Shown here: positions 30,601 to 36,797 of the stretch, in pieces
Layout: each line of letters starts with the position of its first letter
Position numbering within the stretch: the stretch's first letter is position 1
NCBI GenBank assembly: GCA_035222895.1
Contig: JAVYIG010002376.1
Location: forward strand, 186,001 to 250,000
Source: Strongylocentrotus droebachiensis
Lineage: Eukaryota > Echinodermata > Echinoidea > Camarodonta > Strongylocentrotidae
Length of the DNA stretch: 64,000 nt
Direction of reading: 5' to 3'
Translations under genes and position numbers: made by a program
The notes under the pieces: generated by a model
Told to the model about the DNA's origin: nothing
The model's database searches: none
What the model saw: only the letters and a program-made list of their open reading frames with translations

Positions 30601-33600
30601 CAGTAGTAAAGTTAGAAGGTGAAGAAGGAGAAGGAAAAAAAAAGAGGGAGAAGGGAAAAAAAAGAGGAAGAAGAAGAAGAAGAAAAAAGAAAAAGAATTA
30701 GAAAAAGAACAAGAACAAGAACAAGAAGAAGAAAAAAAGAAAAAAGAAAAAGAAGTAGAAATAAAACAAGAACAAGAACAAGGGGGAAAAAAAGTAGTAA
30801 CAGAAGAAGAACAAGAACAAAAACGAGAACAAGAAGAACAGGAAGAGGAACCACAATGATAATGAGAAGAAGAATACGGTATAACCGATAACAAAATTAA
30901 ATTAAAAGGAGCGGTAGAAGAAGAAGAAGAAGAAAAAGAAGAAGAAAAAGAAGAAGTAAAGTTGAAGAAGGAGAAAAGGAAATGAACAAAAAATAGAAAA
31001 AGAAGGTACTTGTAATGGTGACTTACTGGATATTGAAGAAATGCATTGAAGTAATCTAAGAAGAGGTCATCGTAGGCAAGAAGGGAGTCAAAATTGTCTT
31101 CATTTACTTCAATAGCTGTTCAGGAAAAAAATAAAAAACATAATTGATGAACGAGTTGGATTTTAATATTGACAACAGGGCCCCATCTTATAAAAAGATG
31201 AGATTGATTTGAATCAATCACATCTTGAAATTAATTGCAACTCCTCTCTTTTAAATACACAATTGCAAGTTTGACAGTAGACTCATGATTTGAATTTTAA
31301 AAGAATTTGTCGGTAAGTTGAAAAGATTATAATTTACATTTTACTTCTATTTAGTCTAGGTGTCATCAATTATCACTAAATGCCGATTTTGAGTGAACTC
31401 AGTTGAGTTTTGTTTGAAATGTTGAGAATCAATAGAGGTCGTCCGACTCTAAAGTTCTGAACAGTTTTTAATACACAAAGTATACTAACAACAACAACAA
31501 CGATGCCACGGCTGTAATGCTGCTATGTATGCTACATTCACAAGTATAACAAAAGCCAAAAGCCAAAGCCGGATGGTGGTGTTAAAGGACCGTCCCCAGT
31601 AGGGATGTTACAAAATTTTGAGATTTTGTATACTTTACCTGTGATATACCTTAGCAGATAAAGCATCAGAAGACCTTTCATTTGATACCTAATTCACTTC
31701 CTTACCTTCAGTATTAAGGAAGTTACGGTCATTTTTTACATGGAAAATTAAGCTGTCGCTCCCCATTCACTTACTATTGACTTAAGAAAAAAGCTGTGAT
31801 CGAGGAACAACCAAATACAAGTCATTCAACAATGTGAAACTCTGTATCTTTCTTGAACCTCATCAGAACTCAGTGAAATTTTCACTACTTATAGATTTAA
31901 GCATTTGGAAAAAGAAAAGAACTTTTCATCTTGACTTGACTCAATTAATTGGTTAATTAATTAGCAAAGTCATTGATTGGTACACAATGTTTATCTTGAT
32001 CTTACCTCTAATCTCTATGAAACTGTGTTGATCATTAGATGATGATGATACACTTTGTTATTATTATTATTGGAAACAGATTATCTACTTAATAAAATTG
32101 CTTACCTCAATTTTCTTTTTTCATTGAACAGGACTGAGAGAACATGTAAGAACTTTAGCAAAGCACAAGATCCATGTGCAGCAGATCAGCAGAAGACACC
32201 CCATCCCCCTCCCTCCCCCCCATAAAAAAAAAAAAAAAAAAAAAAAAATCAATAATTATTATGCTGGGCTTAACATTAACGACCTCCTCCCCCTCCCCCC
32301 CCCCCGATTTGTTATTATTTTTTAAATCAATAATTATATGCTCGGCTTAACATTAACGACCCCCCCCCCTCCCCCCCAAAAAAAAAAATAAATAAAAAAA
32401 AAAAAAAAAAAATAAATCAATAAATCAATCAATCAATAATTAAATACTGGGCTTAACAACACCCCCCCCCCCCCACACCTAGGATGATCCAGTGAAAAAA
32501 ATACACGGGGCTCAGGGCGAATTTGCCCCCGAAATGCCCAAAAGAACCCCCAAAAATCAGAAAAGAGCCCCAGTAAATTTGCATAGAGTTCAATGCAAAA
32601 CAAATTTTAGAGTGTTATTTTCATGCAGGCAAGCTTGAAAAGTAGCCCCCGAAAAATAAATATTAATTTTTTTCCCTGCTAGGATCAATGCAGGTATTTC
32701 AATGTTTATATTTGTTTATAATTTTTAATATTTGCAAAAAACGATAAAAACAAGGTCAATCTGACCGAGCATACGTTCCATAACAATAAAACAAAGATCT
32801 GTCTGGAGAAAGTCACTCGATTTTCACAACTTTTCATTCCTGTTATGTTTATAAAATCCACATTCATTGTCTTAATCCTGGCCAAAATGAATGGTTTCTT
32901 TTCATATTATGTACGAATGATGTATAAATTATCGATATTTTACATGATTTCATACTCATAATCAGTATTTTCATATAAAAACTGGGGTAGAAAACGGTAT
33001 TTTCTTCGCATCGTTTGCATCAATCGCACGATCACCACACACAACAAGTCACGTACACACGCATGCGCTGTAGCACCCTCACAGCGCTGTGCACTCTCAC
33101 TCGGTGACTGCCGTTCGAAGTTGCAAAACATGACATGACATCCATCAATTCCGGGCCTAAAAATACACATTTCGAGTCGTAGGATTTCGATAAAATTTCA
33201 CAAGAGCACAGATAAATAGGTAAGCTATCGGTCTGCTTACTTTTTTTGAAGTCCTAACGACTCGATCCTTAAGTAAAAGACGGTGGAAGTTAACTCTCAT
33301 TTTGTTTGCTCTCTGGTGATCGTTGTGATGAAAAATCTCCATATGAAGTGGATACCAAATTAAAGAGGAAAGTTTAACGAATATGATAAAACTAGTATCC
33401 GAAATATCAAACCCCTATAACAGCTACGAAAATGGTGTTTTAAGGGGAGTCCCCGACACCGTTCGCATTTGGGCGCGCACGCAAGAAGTCAGATTTTGAT
33501 CACCGCTCAGCGCCGGGATTGTAACGTACCTATCCCCAGTCTGTAAAAACCCAATTCACACACACACACACACACACCAAGGCAACTCAATTTAAAACTA

Positions 33601-33708
33601 GTGGGACTACATCCCGATTCACTCGATTCAAAAGTTCCGACAACAAATACATCATGCATGCTCAAAATCAATACTAAAAGCATTTTAACGATGAAACTTA
33701 CGCTTCAT
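266..33708 (-). CDS. RGS22: Regulator of G-protein signaling 22 (RGS22), 21 coding exons, 3' end off the window
   Basis: Twenty-one exons with GT donors and AG acceptors join in one uninterrupted frame of 1,233 codons, close to the roughly 1,260 residues of vertebrate RGS22. The N-terminus (MKPIEVNEDNFDSLLAYDD, then a DYFNAFLQYP segment) and the order of later blocks follow the RGS22 family. Module order: N-terminal conserved region (residues 1-100); Ser/Arg-rich and acidic linkers (190-400); RGS module 1 (454-560); module 2 (655-775); a Lys/Ala-rich insert (811-924); module 3 (925-1027); module 4 (1105-1230). RGS domains bind G-alpha subunits; in mammals RGS22 is testis-enriched and binds G-alpha 12/13 and 11. 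The start ATG (33706-33708) has A at -3. An in-frame upstream ATG exists but has T at -3. The last coding exon or exons lie beyond base 1. Family assignment is firm; exact ends of exons 13 and 14 are slightly ambiguous. Confidence 0.92.
673..706. repeat. Poly-C / poly-G hairpin
   Basis: Ten C, then TTAATAAA, then sixteen G. It can fold as a G:C hairpin and the G strand could form a quadruplex. In RGS22 intron 20. Confidence 0.85.
925..1026 (-). CDS. RGS22: RGS22 exon 20 (RGS module 4)
   Basis: Residues 1135-1168. EACHSRMDMALLKRKVEVIL and then DCFVDSPLSNSGIL follow the vertebrate RGS22 layout closely. Acceptor CATACAG|GAA, donor CTG|GTAAGT, phase 0 to 0. Confidence 0.93.
1218..1365. mobile_element. 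TTAA-type MITE family 1, copy a (one end degraded)
   Basis: Shares the CCCACTG...TAGCTACTTGC...TTATCTCATCA core with the copies at 12368, 42042 and 51087. The right border is TTAA (1366-1369). The left end has diverged and its limit is approximate. It lies in RGS22 intron 19. Confidence 0.7.
1462..1656 (-). CDS. RGS22: RGS22 exon 19 (RGS module 4, start)
   Basis: Residues 1070-1134. KNEFQTLLIKSARGIPSHKL and then DKDLVFYLEAQRFK form the fourth RGS core. Acceptor CCCGGCAG|CAA with a C-rich tract, donor AAG|GTGAAG, phase 0 to 0. Confidence 0.92.
2019..2080. repeat. Telomere-like interstitial repeat
   Basis: TTAGGA x3, TTAGAG x2, then TTAGGCCCTAGGATTAGGGTTAAGG. A degenerate array of the TTAGGG type. 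In RGS22 intron 18. Confidence 0.7.
2925..3330. repeat. AAT-flanked interspersed repeat
   Basis: (AAT)9 followed by TTCTTATATGGTGCATTAGA and a body with TTTTAAGAGCAGTTTTTAAT. Related to the repeats at 10305 and 24785. In RGS22 intron 18. Confidence 0.5.
5043..5553. mobile_element. TTAA-type element family 3 (511 bp) with CRE palindromes
   Basis: TTAA at 5039-5042 and 5554-5557. Inverted ends AGGAGTCACAC and (reversed) AGGAGCTACAC. The GC-rich centre (5220-5345) holds three TGACGTCA sites (5228, 5242, 5334) in a larger imperfect palindrome. In RGS22 intron 18. Confidence 0.75.
6237..6362 (-). CDS. RGS22: RGS22 exon 18
   Basis: Residues 1028-1069. Linker: Gly/Glu/Thr-rich, then MVLAYKRRRRGKGP, a basic patch. 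Acceptor AATTTTAG|AGT, donor CCG|GTAAGA, phase 0 to 0 (126 nt). Confidence 0.85.
6490..6620. repeat. Two tandem units of about 61 bp
   Basis: TTCAGAAAGTGTTGACATAT and TTCAGAAAGCGTTCACATAT, both followed by TGTCATA and GAACAATGAAACAGA (with one or two changes). In RGS22 intron 17/18 territory just upstream of exon 18. Confidence 0.85.
7505..7637 (-). CDS. RGS22: RGS22 exon 17 (end of RGS module 3)
   Basis: Residues 983-1027. TKSVLPQIEEAFQNFWA matches the closing helix of module 3. Acceptor ACTTGAAG|G, donor GCA|GTAAGT, phase 2 to 0. A purine-rich GA tract lies just upstream in the intron. Confidence 0.88.
7640..7925. repeat. (GA)n-rich polypurine tract
   Basis: GAGGGAGAAAGAAGGGAGGGAC duplicated in tandem, then (GA)n. 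On the minus strand this is a long pyrimidine tract directly upstream of the exon 17 acceptor. Confidence 0.9.
8540..8945. repeat. Minisatellite, five units of about 75-85 bp
   Basis: CCTCTCACACACATAAATTG followed by TAAAAAGAAAAC and GTGAAAGAGAGAGA recurs; ATAAATTG-type cores near 8575, 8650, 8722, 8803 and 8890. One unit has an expanded (GA)n. In RGS22 intron 16. Confidence 0.85.
10305..10740. repeat. AAT-flanked interspersed repeat
   Basis: (AAT)n, TTTATATGGCGCAGCTACTA, then TCTAGTGGTAGGTTATTCCA. Same layout as 2925-3330 and 24785-25200. In RGS22 intron 16. Confidence 0.55.
11949..12125 (-). CDS. RGS22: RGS22 exon 16 (RGS module 3)
   Basis: Residues 924-983. VMNLFKTYVQDFESKDVNNM and later YSDVDICWRIPEN resemble the third RGS module, though the usual L-x-F-W core is degenerate. 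Acceptor TTTCCAG|T, donor AAAAG|GTAAGT, phase 2 to 2. Confidence 0.92.
12368..12554. mobile_element. TTAA-type MITE family 1, copy b
   Basis: TTAA at 12364-12367 and 12555-12558. Ends AGCCCCACTGTCC and (reversed) AGCTTATCAACACTACTG. Body includes CCCCCATGATCCTCTATTTC. No coding capacity. In RGS22 intron 15. Confidence 0.82.
12660..13001 (-). CDS. RGS22: RGS22 exon 15 (poly-Ala and Lys/Gln-rich insert)
   Basis: Residues 810-924. Acceptor TTTTTACAG|C, donor AGAG|GTGATA, phase 2 to 2 (342 nt). Seven alanines, then a strongly basic helical or coiled-coil-like stretch including QREAKKKKQIAMQRKLVRQ. GC-rich compared with its surroundings. I see no counterpart in vertebrate RGS22, so it may be lineage-specific; the symmetric phase allows skipping. 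Confidence 0.88.
13060..13490. repeat. (GAT)n imperfect microsatellite
   Basis: About 430 bases of GATGAT/GATAAT/GGTGAT words beside the acceptor of RGS22 exon 15. It causes a long spurious His-rich ORF on the minus strand. Confidence 0.95.
14238..14739. mobile_element. TTAA-type element family 4 (502 bp)
   Basis: TTAA at 14234-14237 and 14740-14743. Inverted ends AGGTAATACAAAGTTTTGG and (reversed) AGGTATTACAAAGTTTTGG, 18 of 19 matching. No coding capacity. In RGS22 intron 14. Confidence 0.85.
15413..16690. mobile_element. TTAA-type element family 5 (1.28 kb)
   Basis: TTAA at 15409-15412 and 16691-16694. Ends AGAGATGGTTCATTGA and (reversed) AGAGATGGTTTATTGA. Inside, degenerate inverted arms of about 210 bp reach GATGACGTCACAATATGAAC (15602) and its partner near 16485. 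A 125-codon minus-strand ORF (15588-15965) has no recognisable domain. In RGS22 intron 14. Confidence 0.8.
16695..19289. other. RGS22 intron 14, middle part
   Basis: AT-rich intron sequence between the TTAA element and the hAT MITE. Only (AAT)n at 17280 and short AT repeats are visible; no exon-like segment was found. Confidence 0.5.
19298..19448. mobile_element. hAT-type MITE with perfect 8-bp target duplication
   Basis: A 151-bp element with 32-bp identical inverted ends starting CAGAGCCATCTATACACAGA, flanked by CCGGGGGT at 19290-19297 and again at 19449-19456. CAGAG ends plus an 8-bp duplication are hAT hallmarks. In RGS22 intron 14, about 95 bases upstream (plus-strand sense) of exon 14. 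Confidence 0.93.
19551..19655 (-). CDS. RGS22: RGS22 exon 14
   Basis: Residues 775-810. Short polar linker (RIMSASSQRSSYSERSAVAR). Two acceptors six bases apart (TTTCAG and CTGCAG) both keep frame, a possible two-residue splice variation. Donor ACT|GTAAGT, phase 2 to 2. Confidence 0.88.
20398..20557 (-). CDS. RGS22: RGS22 exon 13 (end of RGS module 2)
   Basis: Residues 722-775. DLPPGERDFIHSTLLL and later AVHMLQREWLHFLKED form the closing helices. Chosen acceptor is AATGAAG|AT; a CTCCAG ten bases further in would also keep frame and drop three residues. Donor GGA|GTAAGTT, phase 1 to 2. Confidence 0.87.
21040..21197 (-). CDS. RGS22: RGS22 exon 12 (RGS module 2)
   Basis: Residues 669-722. LANLLFWQDVSDYVLAEDRS is a typical L-x-F-W-x-[DE]-V RGS core. 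Acceptor TTCTCCAG|A; donor ATAG|GTCAGA is weaker than most in this gene. Phase 2 to 1. Confidence 0.92.
21475..21757. repeat. (ATC)n imperfect microsatellite
   Basis: About 280 bases of ATCATC/ACCATC/GTCATC ending 24 bases from the donor of RGS22 exon 11. Six-frame reading gives spurious Met-, Asp- and Ile-rich ORFs. Confidence 0.95.
21781..22095 (-). CDS. RGS22: RGS22 exon 11
   Basis: Residues 564-669. Linker plus the opening of RGS module 2 (DAGRPFQRYLER). Acceptor CCCTTCAG|C, donor AAAG|GTATGT, phase 2 to 2 (315 nt). An (ATC)n tract begins within about 25 bases of the donor. Confidence 0.92.
22547..22732 (-). CDS. RGS22: RGS22 exon 10 (RGS module 1, second half)
   Basis: Residues 502-564. 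Continues the helical bundle; VLRRLRSYWVARFLIHQE gives the closing helix. Acceptor CATTACAG|A, donor ACAG|GTATGG, phase 2 to 2 (186 nt, skippable in frame). Confidence 0.93.
22771..22977. mobile_element. TTAA-type MITE family 2, copy a
   Basis: TTAA on both sides (22767-22770, 22978-22981). Inverted ends AGGGGGGTGAAGCATG and (reversed) AGGGGGTGTAGCATGG. Lies in RGS22 intron 9. Inverted relative to the copy at 59501. Confidence 0.85.
23050..23190 (-). mobile_element. tRNA-derived SINE, 5' part
   Basis: On the minus strand: AGGTGTCGTAATCGAGTGGT, then ATTGTCCTTTGGCAAGGCATTT. The 3' half is missing. In RGS22 intron 9. Confidence 0.75.
23603..23748 (-). CDS. RGS22: RGS22 exon 9 (RGS module 1, first half)
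   Basis: Residues 454-502. Reads ELFKAFLAGTLGEDMLNFWL then DCEMYRD, the classic RGS opening: F-x-x-F-L, a short turn, then L-x-F-W-L-x-C/D-x-E. Acceptor GATACAG|CTG, donor TTTAG|GTAAG, phase 0 to 2. Confidence 0.95.
23772..24013 (-). mobile_element. tRNA-derived SINE, near full length
   Basis: On the minus strand: TGGTCTAGTGGATAAG (A-box-like), GGTTCAAGTCC (B box), a body with CCACCCAGGTGTAAATGG, a GCGCCATGAG...TATATAAAT tail, and terminal (ATT)n. In RGS22 intron 8, beside exon 9. Confidence 0.85.
24785..25195. repeat. Interspersed repeat related to 10305-10740
   Basis: Contains GATGAGTTTTCAGACACCTC and GAGGTAAGGAGTTCCAGGTT, the counterpart of the repeat body near 10490-10550. In RGS22 intron 8. 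Confidence 0.45.
25474..25629 (-). CDS. RGS22: RGS22 exon 8
   Basis: Residues 402-453. Acceptor GATTGCAG|GTT, donor AGT|GTAAGT, phase 0 to 0 (156 nt). Ends VTFHQLKEEILGS, the lead-in to the first RGS module. Confidence 0.9.
26349..26613 (-). CDS. RGS22: RGS22 exon 7 (acidic region)
   Basis: Residues 313-401. Acceptor CACATTAG|G, donor AGG|GTAGGT, phase 2 to 0. A long Glu/Asp run (EHEEEEEVEEEDDEDG) is followed by a more ordered ending, LNDQELR. An acidic run also precedes RGS module 1 in vertebrate RGS22. Confidence 0.88.
26704..26995 (+). mobile_element. tRNA-derived SINE of the same family, near full length
   Basis: Begins GTTGTGGTCTAGTGGACAAG; body CCACCCAGGTGTTAAATGG and AGGAAGCAATTCCTTGAATG; tail GGATATGTGCGCTATATAAC. 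The B box is degraded. In RGS22 intron 6. Confidence 0.82.
27131..27254 (-). CDS. RGS22: RGS22 exon 6
   Basis: Residues 272-313. Acceptor TTTACAG|CA, donor AAAG|GTAAGG, phase 1 to phase 2. Low-complexity polar linker (KRATIQTPNRGDSG) without a recognisable domain; kept because both splice sites and phases fit. Confidence 0.85.
27486..27618 (-). mobile_element. tRNA-derived SINE, 5' part
   Basis: On the minus strand: AGGTGTTGTCGTCGAGTGGT, TCATGGGTTCTGGTCCCGC (B-box region), CCTTCAGCAAGGCATTTTAT, CACCCAGGTGTTAAATGG. Ends about 30 bases from the donor side of RGS22 exon 5. Confidence 0.78.
27650..27892 (-). CDS. RGS22: RGS22 exon 5 (Ser/Arg/Lys-rich linker)
   Basis: Residues 191-272. Acceptor TTTTCCAG|CT, donor AAAT|GTAAGT, phase 1 to phase 1 (243 nt, symmetric). 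Begins VNGALWSPIDAYHARK; the rest is rich in S, R and K and probably disordered. Confidence 0.88.
28824..29104 (-). CDS. RGS22: RGS22 exon 4
   Basis: Residues 97-190. Begins TKLFLEYKLCKLLIRPLEER, continuing the conserved block after LPLFL, then a Ser-rich linker. Acceptor ACACAG|A, donor CTAA|GTAAGT, ends in phase 1. Confidence 0.92.
29110..29225. repeat. AAT-flanked GCGC repeat fragment
   Basis: (AAT)n, TTTTATAGCGCATTTCAGGA and CTCTCAAAGCGCTTTACAAT. A similar fragment is at 29700-29790 (TATATAAAGCGC ... AAGCGCTATGG). In RGS22 intron 3. Confidence 0.55.
29876..30069 (-). CDS. RGS22: RGS22 exon 3
   Basis: Residues 33-97. Acceptor TTTTCAG|GCC, donor CAG|GTATAC, ends in phase 2. Starts AFPQPLYYNRLTGSFQEVED and ends in RERIMDWARRERLPLFLR, matching the family's W-[IA]-[KR]-[KR]-E-R-L-P-x-F-L motif. 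Confidence 0.93.
30163..30245 (-). mobile_element. tRNA-like SINE head
   Basis: On the minus strand: GATGGTCTGGTGGTAGAGTC resembles an A box, and GCAGGTTTGGGTCCCGCTGG a B-box region. No proper acceptor stem, so not a functional tRNA gene. In RGS22 intron 2. Confidence 0.6.
30617..31000. repeat. (GAA/AAG)n polypurine tract
   Basis: Almost 400 bases of nearly uninterrupted purine on the plus strand, ending about 25 bases from RGS22 exon 2. The transcript therefore carries a long polypyrimidine run just downstream of the exon 2 donor. Confidence 0.93.
31027..31115 (-). CDS. RGS22: RGS22 exon 2 (conserved N-terminal block)
   Basis: Residues 3-32. Acceptor CCTGAACAG, donor CCA|GTAAGT, ends in phase 0. 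Encodes the acidic/aromatic block FDSLLAYDDLFLDYFNAFLQ, a hallmark of the RGS22 N-terminus. Confidence 0.92.
31116..33701. other. RGS22 intron 1
   Basis: AT-rich. Contains a lone TTAAAGGACCGTCCCC end near 31583 that looks like a broken TTAA element, the triplicated poly-A/poly-C repeat, and a (CA)n at 33556. No exon seen. Confidence 0.5.
32248..32475. repeat. Three diverged tandem units with poly-A and poly-C runs
   Basis: AATCAATAATTATTATGCTG and GGCTTAACATTAACGACC recur three times, each followed by poly-C and separated by poly-A. In RGS22 intron 1. Confidence 0.8.
33702..33708 (-). CDS. RGS22: RGS22 exon 1, coding part
   Basis: Codes for M-K plus one base, followed by a strong donor (C|GTAAGT). 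The 5' UTR runs upstream for an unknown distance, possibly to about 33950. The frame stays open upstream to about 33918, with another ATG about 75 nt upstream in a poor context (T at -3), so a longer N-terminus is possible. Confidence 0.75.
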
Positions 33709-34020
33709 TGTAGACTTTGTTTCATTTCCATATTTATACACATCATTCAAGTTGCATTCATAGTTCGGAAGACAACAATTCATGAAGTAATACTGACGTT
33801 CCGTCCCATTATTACAGTTTTGTGTTATCGGCTGCCGTGAATGGTTAGACTCTTTGCTCTGCGTTTTAGCATTGAGCTCGTTATCAGAGCTAGAGAGATA
33901 CACAGAAGGGACAGTCACGATGAAAAATCAATAAACTAACGACTGGTAGCATTTAGCTAATTGAGTACCGCAGAGTTTACTGTATCCATGGAGCTCCGAC
34001 TCAGCTTCACTAGCGCCATC
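33709..34020 (-). promoter_or_regulatory. RGS22: Probable RGS22 5' UTR and promoter region
   Basis: The coding start at 33708 has an open frame upstream to about 33918 and no splice acceptor is obvious in between. The transcription start must lie upstream. No clear TATA box was found; limits are inferred. Confidence 0.4.
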
Positions 34021-34544
34021 TCACGGCCACTACCAGTTATATTGAAGGACCTATAACTCCTTGTTTACATTATTTAATGGTATGTAAGAAATATGTACGA
34101 GAGAGGAAAAGGTTGTTTTCAAGGTTGAAAATTAAAGATAAGAGTTTAAAGAATTTACCGGGGAATGAAGATCATCTGCGTGCTCTGTTGGCTTTCATAA
34201 AAGCCACAAATAGATACCACTCATAATAGAATTATATAGGTCTAAACGCCTTCTCTCTTTTTCTCTCTCTCTCTCTTGGAGAGGAAGGGAAGGAAAAATA
34301 TAGTTTAGCACTGCACAGTTAACCTCGATTGTTAATAAAATATTTGCATCCTATTAATGGTCGACACCTAAATTATTGACCCGCACCATCGAATGAACGA
34401 AAGCTGTGATACCCACTTAATCAATATCCGAGCAAGAGAAAAAGAAACAGCGCCATCTAATCATCACTGACGAAAAAACAGTATATAGCCAGGCGGAAAT
34501 AATATTTTCAGATTGCCAGCCTTAAAAAAAAAAATAACTACCCC

Positions 34545-34750
34545 TTTTTTAACTCCGATAAGCGCACCTTTTATTTTCACGTGTGTCCCTATTTTCCTTA
34601 TGATAAGTGCCCCCATTAAATAAGAGCTCGATTCTTCCCCTTATTCATAAATGCCCCTTTTAACCTATGAAAAGTGTCCCTTTTCATTCTCATAAGTGCC
34701 CATTCCCCCTTCTCATAATTACCCCCTTTACATTTCTGATAAGTACCTCT
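34545..34750. repeat. Degenerate minisatellite, ATAAGTGCCCCTTTT type
   Basis: Six or more units of about 30-40 bases: GATAAGCGCACCTTTTA, GATAAGTGCCCCCATTA, ATAAATGCCCCTTTTAA, CATAAGTGCCCATTCCCC and others. Upstream of RGS22. Confidence 0.78.
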
Positions 34751-34872
34751 GGGTGGAGATTGCATTAATGTCTCGTGAATTAAAGGACATTAGTATAGGG
34801 CTTGAATTTTAACCCTCAATCTTAGAGTTAAGGTTCAAGTGAATGAACCACTATACCACGACGCCTCCACGT
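34745..34872 (-). mobile_element. Degraded tRNA-derived SINE
   Basis: On the minus strand: GGAGGCGTCGTGGTATAGTGG, GGTTAAAATTCAAGCCC and ACCCAGAGGTACTTATC in the family order. Just upstream of RGS22. Confidence 0.6.
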
Positions 34873-36797
34873 TCCTAACATACACAATTATGTAATTGGG
34901 TAAAATGGTACACTGTAGTGTTCTAGTCCCCCCCCCCCCCCCCGATAGGAAGGGAAAAAAAGAATAAAAATAATAATATTTAGGTTTCATCATTAGAAAT
35001 ATTATTGTAAAATATTGGGTTACATATTCTCTGTGTAGTGTTTAAAACAGCTAAGTGATTACTGTAGTAAATTCTTTGACAGTGAACGCCGAAAAATATG
35101 GGAGGGGGGAGGGGCGGTTTCCGGGAATCGTCAAAAAAGGGGTGATGCTTAAAGCTGCATGCAAAATAAAAGTATAACTGTAAATATAAAAATGGAAAAA
35201 TGGAGACACCGAGAAAGAGGGGGGGGTTTAAACGTGGTGAATTCATCTTTTCATTGCTCCTTAAAATGAATAGCGCCACCATCCTCCTTCCAATCTATAC
35301 ATCTTCCTTCCGGCAAGACAGTGAAGACTACATCAACACTTCGATAGCTGTATCGCGAGGAAGGCGGATCTGCCTAATCAATAACCGTCAATGCTGGTAT
35401 AACAGACAATGCAAGAGGCGAAAGAGGTAAGCATAAATGGGTACACGATTAATCGATCGCATCCATCTCGCGCTGTATCGGAATTTATCGGTCGTCAGCT
35501 AGCAAAATACCTCAGTCCATGCACTTCACTTCATCGCTTTGCCCCGTGTGAGGGACATAGTAGGACTATTTTCTTCCATACACCGATGTAATTTGAGAGA
35601 GGTGAACGACAATATATTTTGGAGGGATCCTCCTGTGCTGTGCCACAAAATGATTACTCAACTCATAGGATTATAATAATCATCATGAATGCCTTCTGCT
35701 GATAATTGTTACTCGTTTATCTTCTGGATTTATTCATTGGAATCTTTGTTTGTATATGCATTGTAAACTGGAATCACTTCTCGGATGAATGGCAAGTTCA
35801 TGGTATGTTGGTTGGCGTGTCATTGTTATATATTAGTATTTTATTATATATCACAAATTGTTAAGAGGAACGGAGAGCAGAGTTTCGACGAGATAAAGTG
35901 TTAGATTAATGAAATATAAAGTAAAGGAAATATAGAGTTCACAGCTTCATACCTGAAGCCCTGAAGAGATTAAATCGAAAGAGCTTGTAATTTTTTTTTT
36001 AAACGCTCCTTTTGTGTGTATCCTAATTGTTTATAATAATTATGTGGTTCATTAACTTTCCTTTATATTTCATATACACACACATACACACACACAAACA
36101 CAAATATATATATTCAATTATAATATACATTCGCTTTTAAGGGCTACATAGAATATACCAAATGATTAATTTCATTTCGAGAATTATACAGTATTCAGTG
36201 CTTTGTGAGTCAACTCTCTGATGTGTAAAGAGGAAGTATGAAATTCAACCAAAGAAAAGTAAAAGCCCCGATTACAAATTGGGGATCCAGGACTTTTTTC
36301 CCAGTGATGTGCTAACTAGACCTATAGACAGGGGGGGGGGGGTGGGGGGTTCGAATGGTCCATCTGTGAGGAATGTGTTCTTATGCATCCCTCTTTCTCT
36401 CTCTCTCTCTCCGTCTCTCTCTGTCTCTCTGTTCATGTCTTTTTGTTCTCCTCCGTTCTTTTTTTGTTTTATTTGCTTTTCTTTTTTCTTCTTTATGTCA
36501 GAAGTGCCCCGACCCAGGCTACAATATAGCGTTAGCAAGGATAATTACCATAAACACTTCGTAGTATGAACGTATAGTAGTTGGCTTTGTTCATAACACG
36601 TTTAGTCAAATTTGATATCTGCACGAGTATTGATCCATTCATCATGTGTTCATTGCTTTCATAATCACCATAACAGCCATTCGGTATATCAATTAATGAA
36701 TTCCAGAAATCATAAATAAGTTATCATATAACGACTGGTATACTCATTAAACATCAATGTCTTCACCGCAATGTAATGAGCACCACGCCAATTACGA

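Noticed and set aside
31583-31640. A sixth TTAA element beginning TTAAAGGACCGTCCCC
   Set aside because: No matching inverted end was found downstream, so it cannot be bounded.
33706-33783. Upstream in-frame ATG (MNCCLPNYEC...) as the RGS22 start
   Set aside because: T at -3 and no similarity to the family N-terminus; the ATG at 33708 has A at -3 and leads directly into the conserved block. Not fully excluded.
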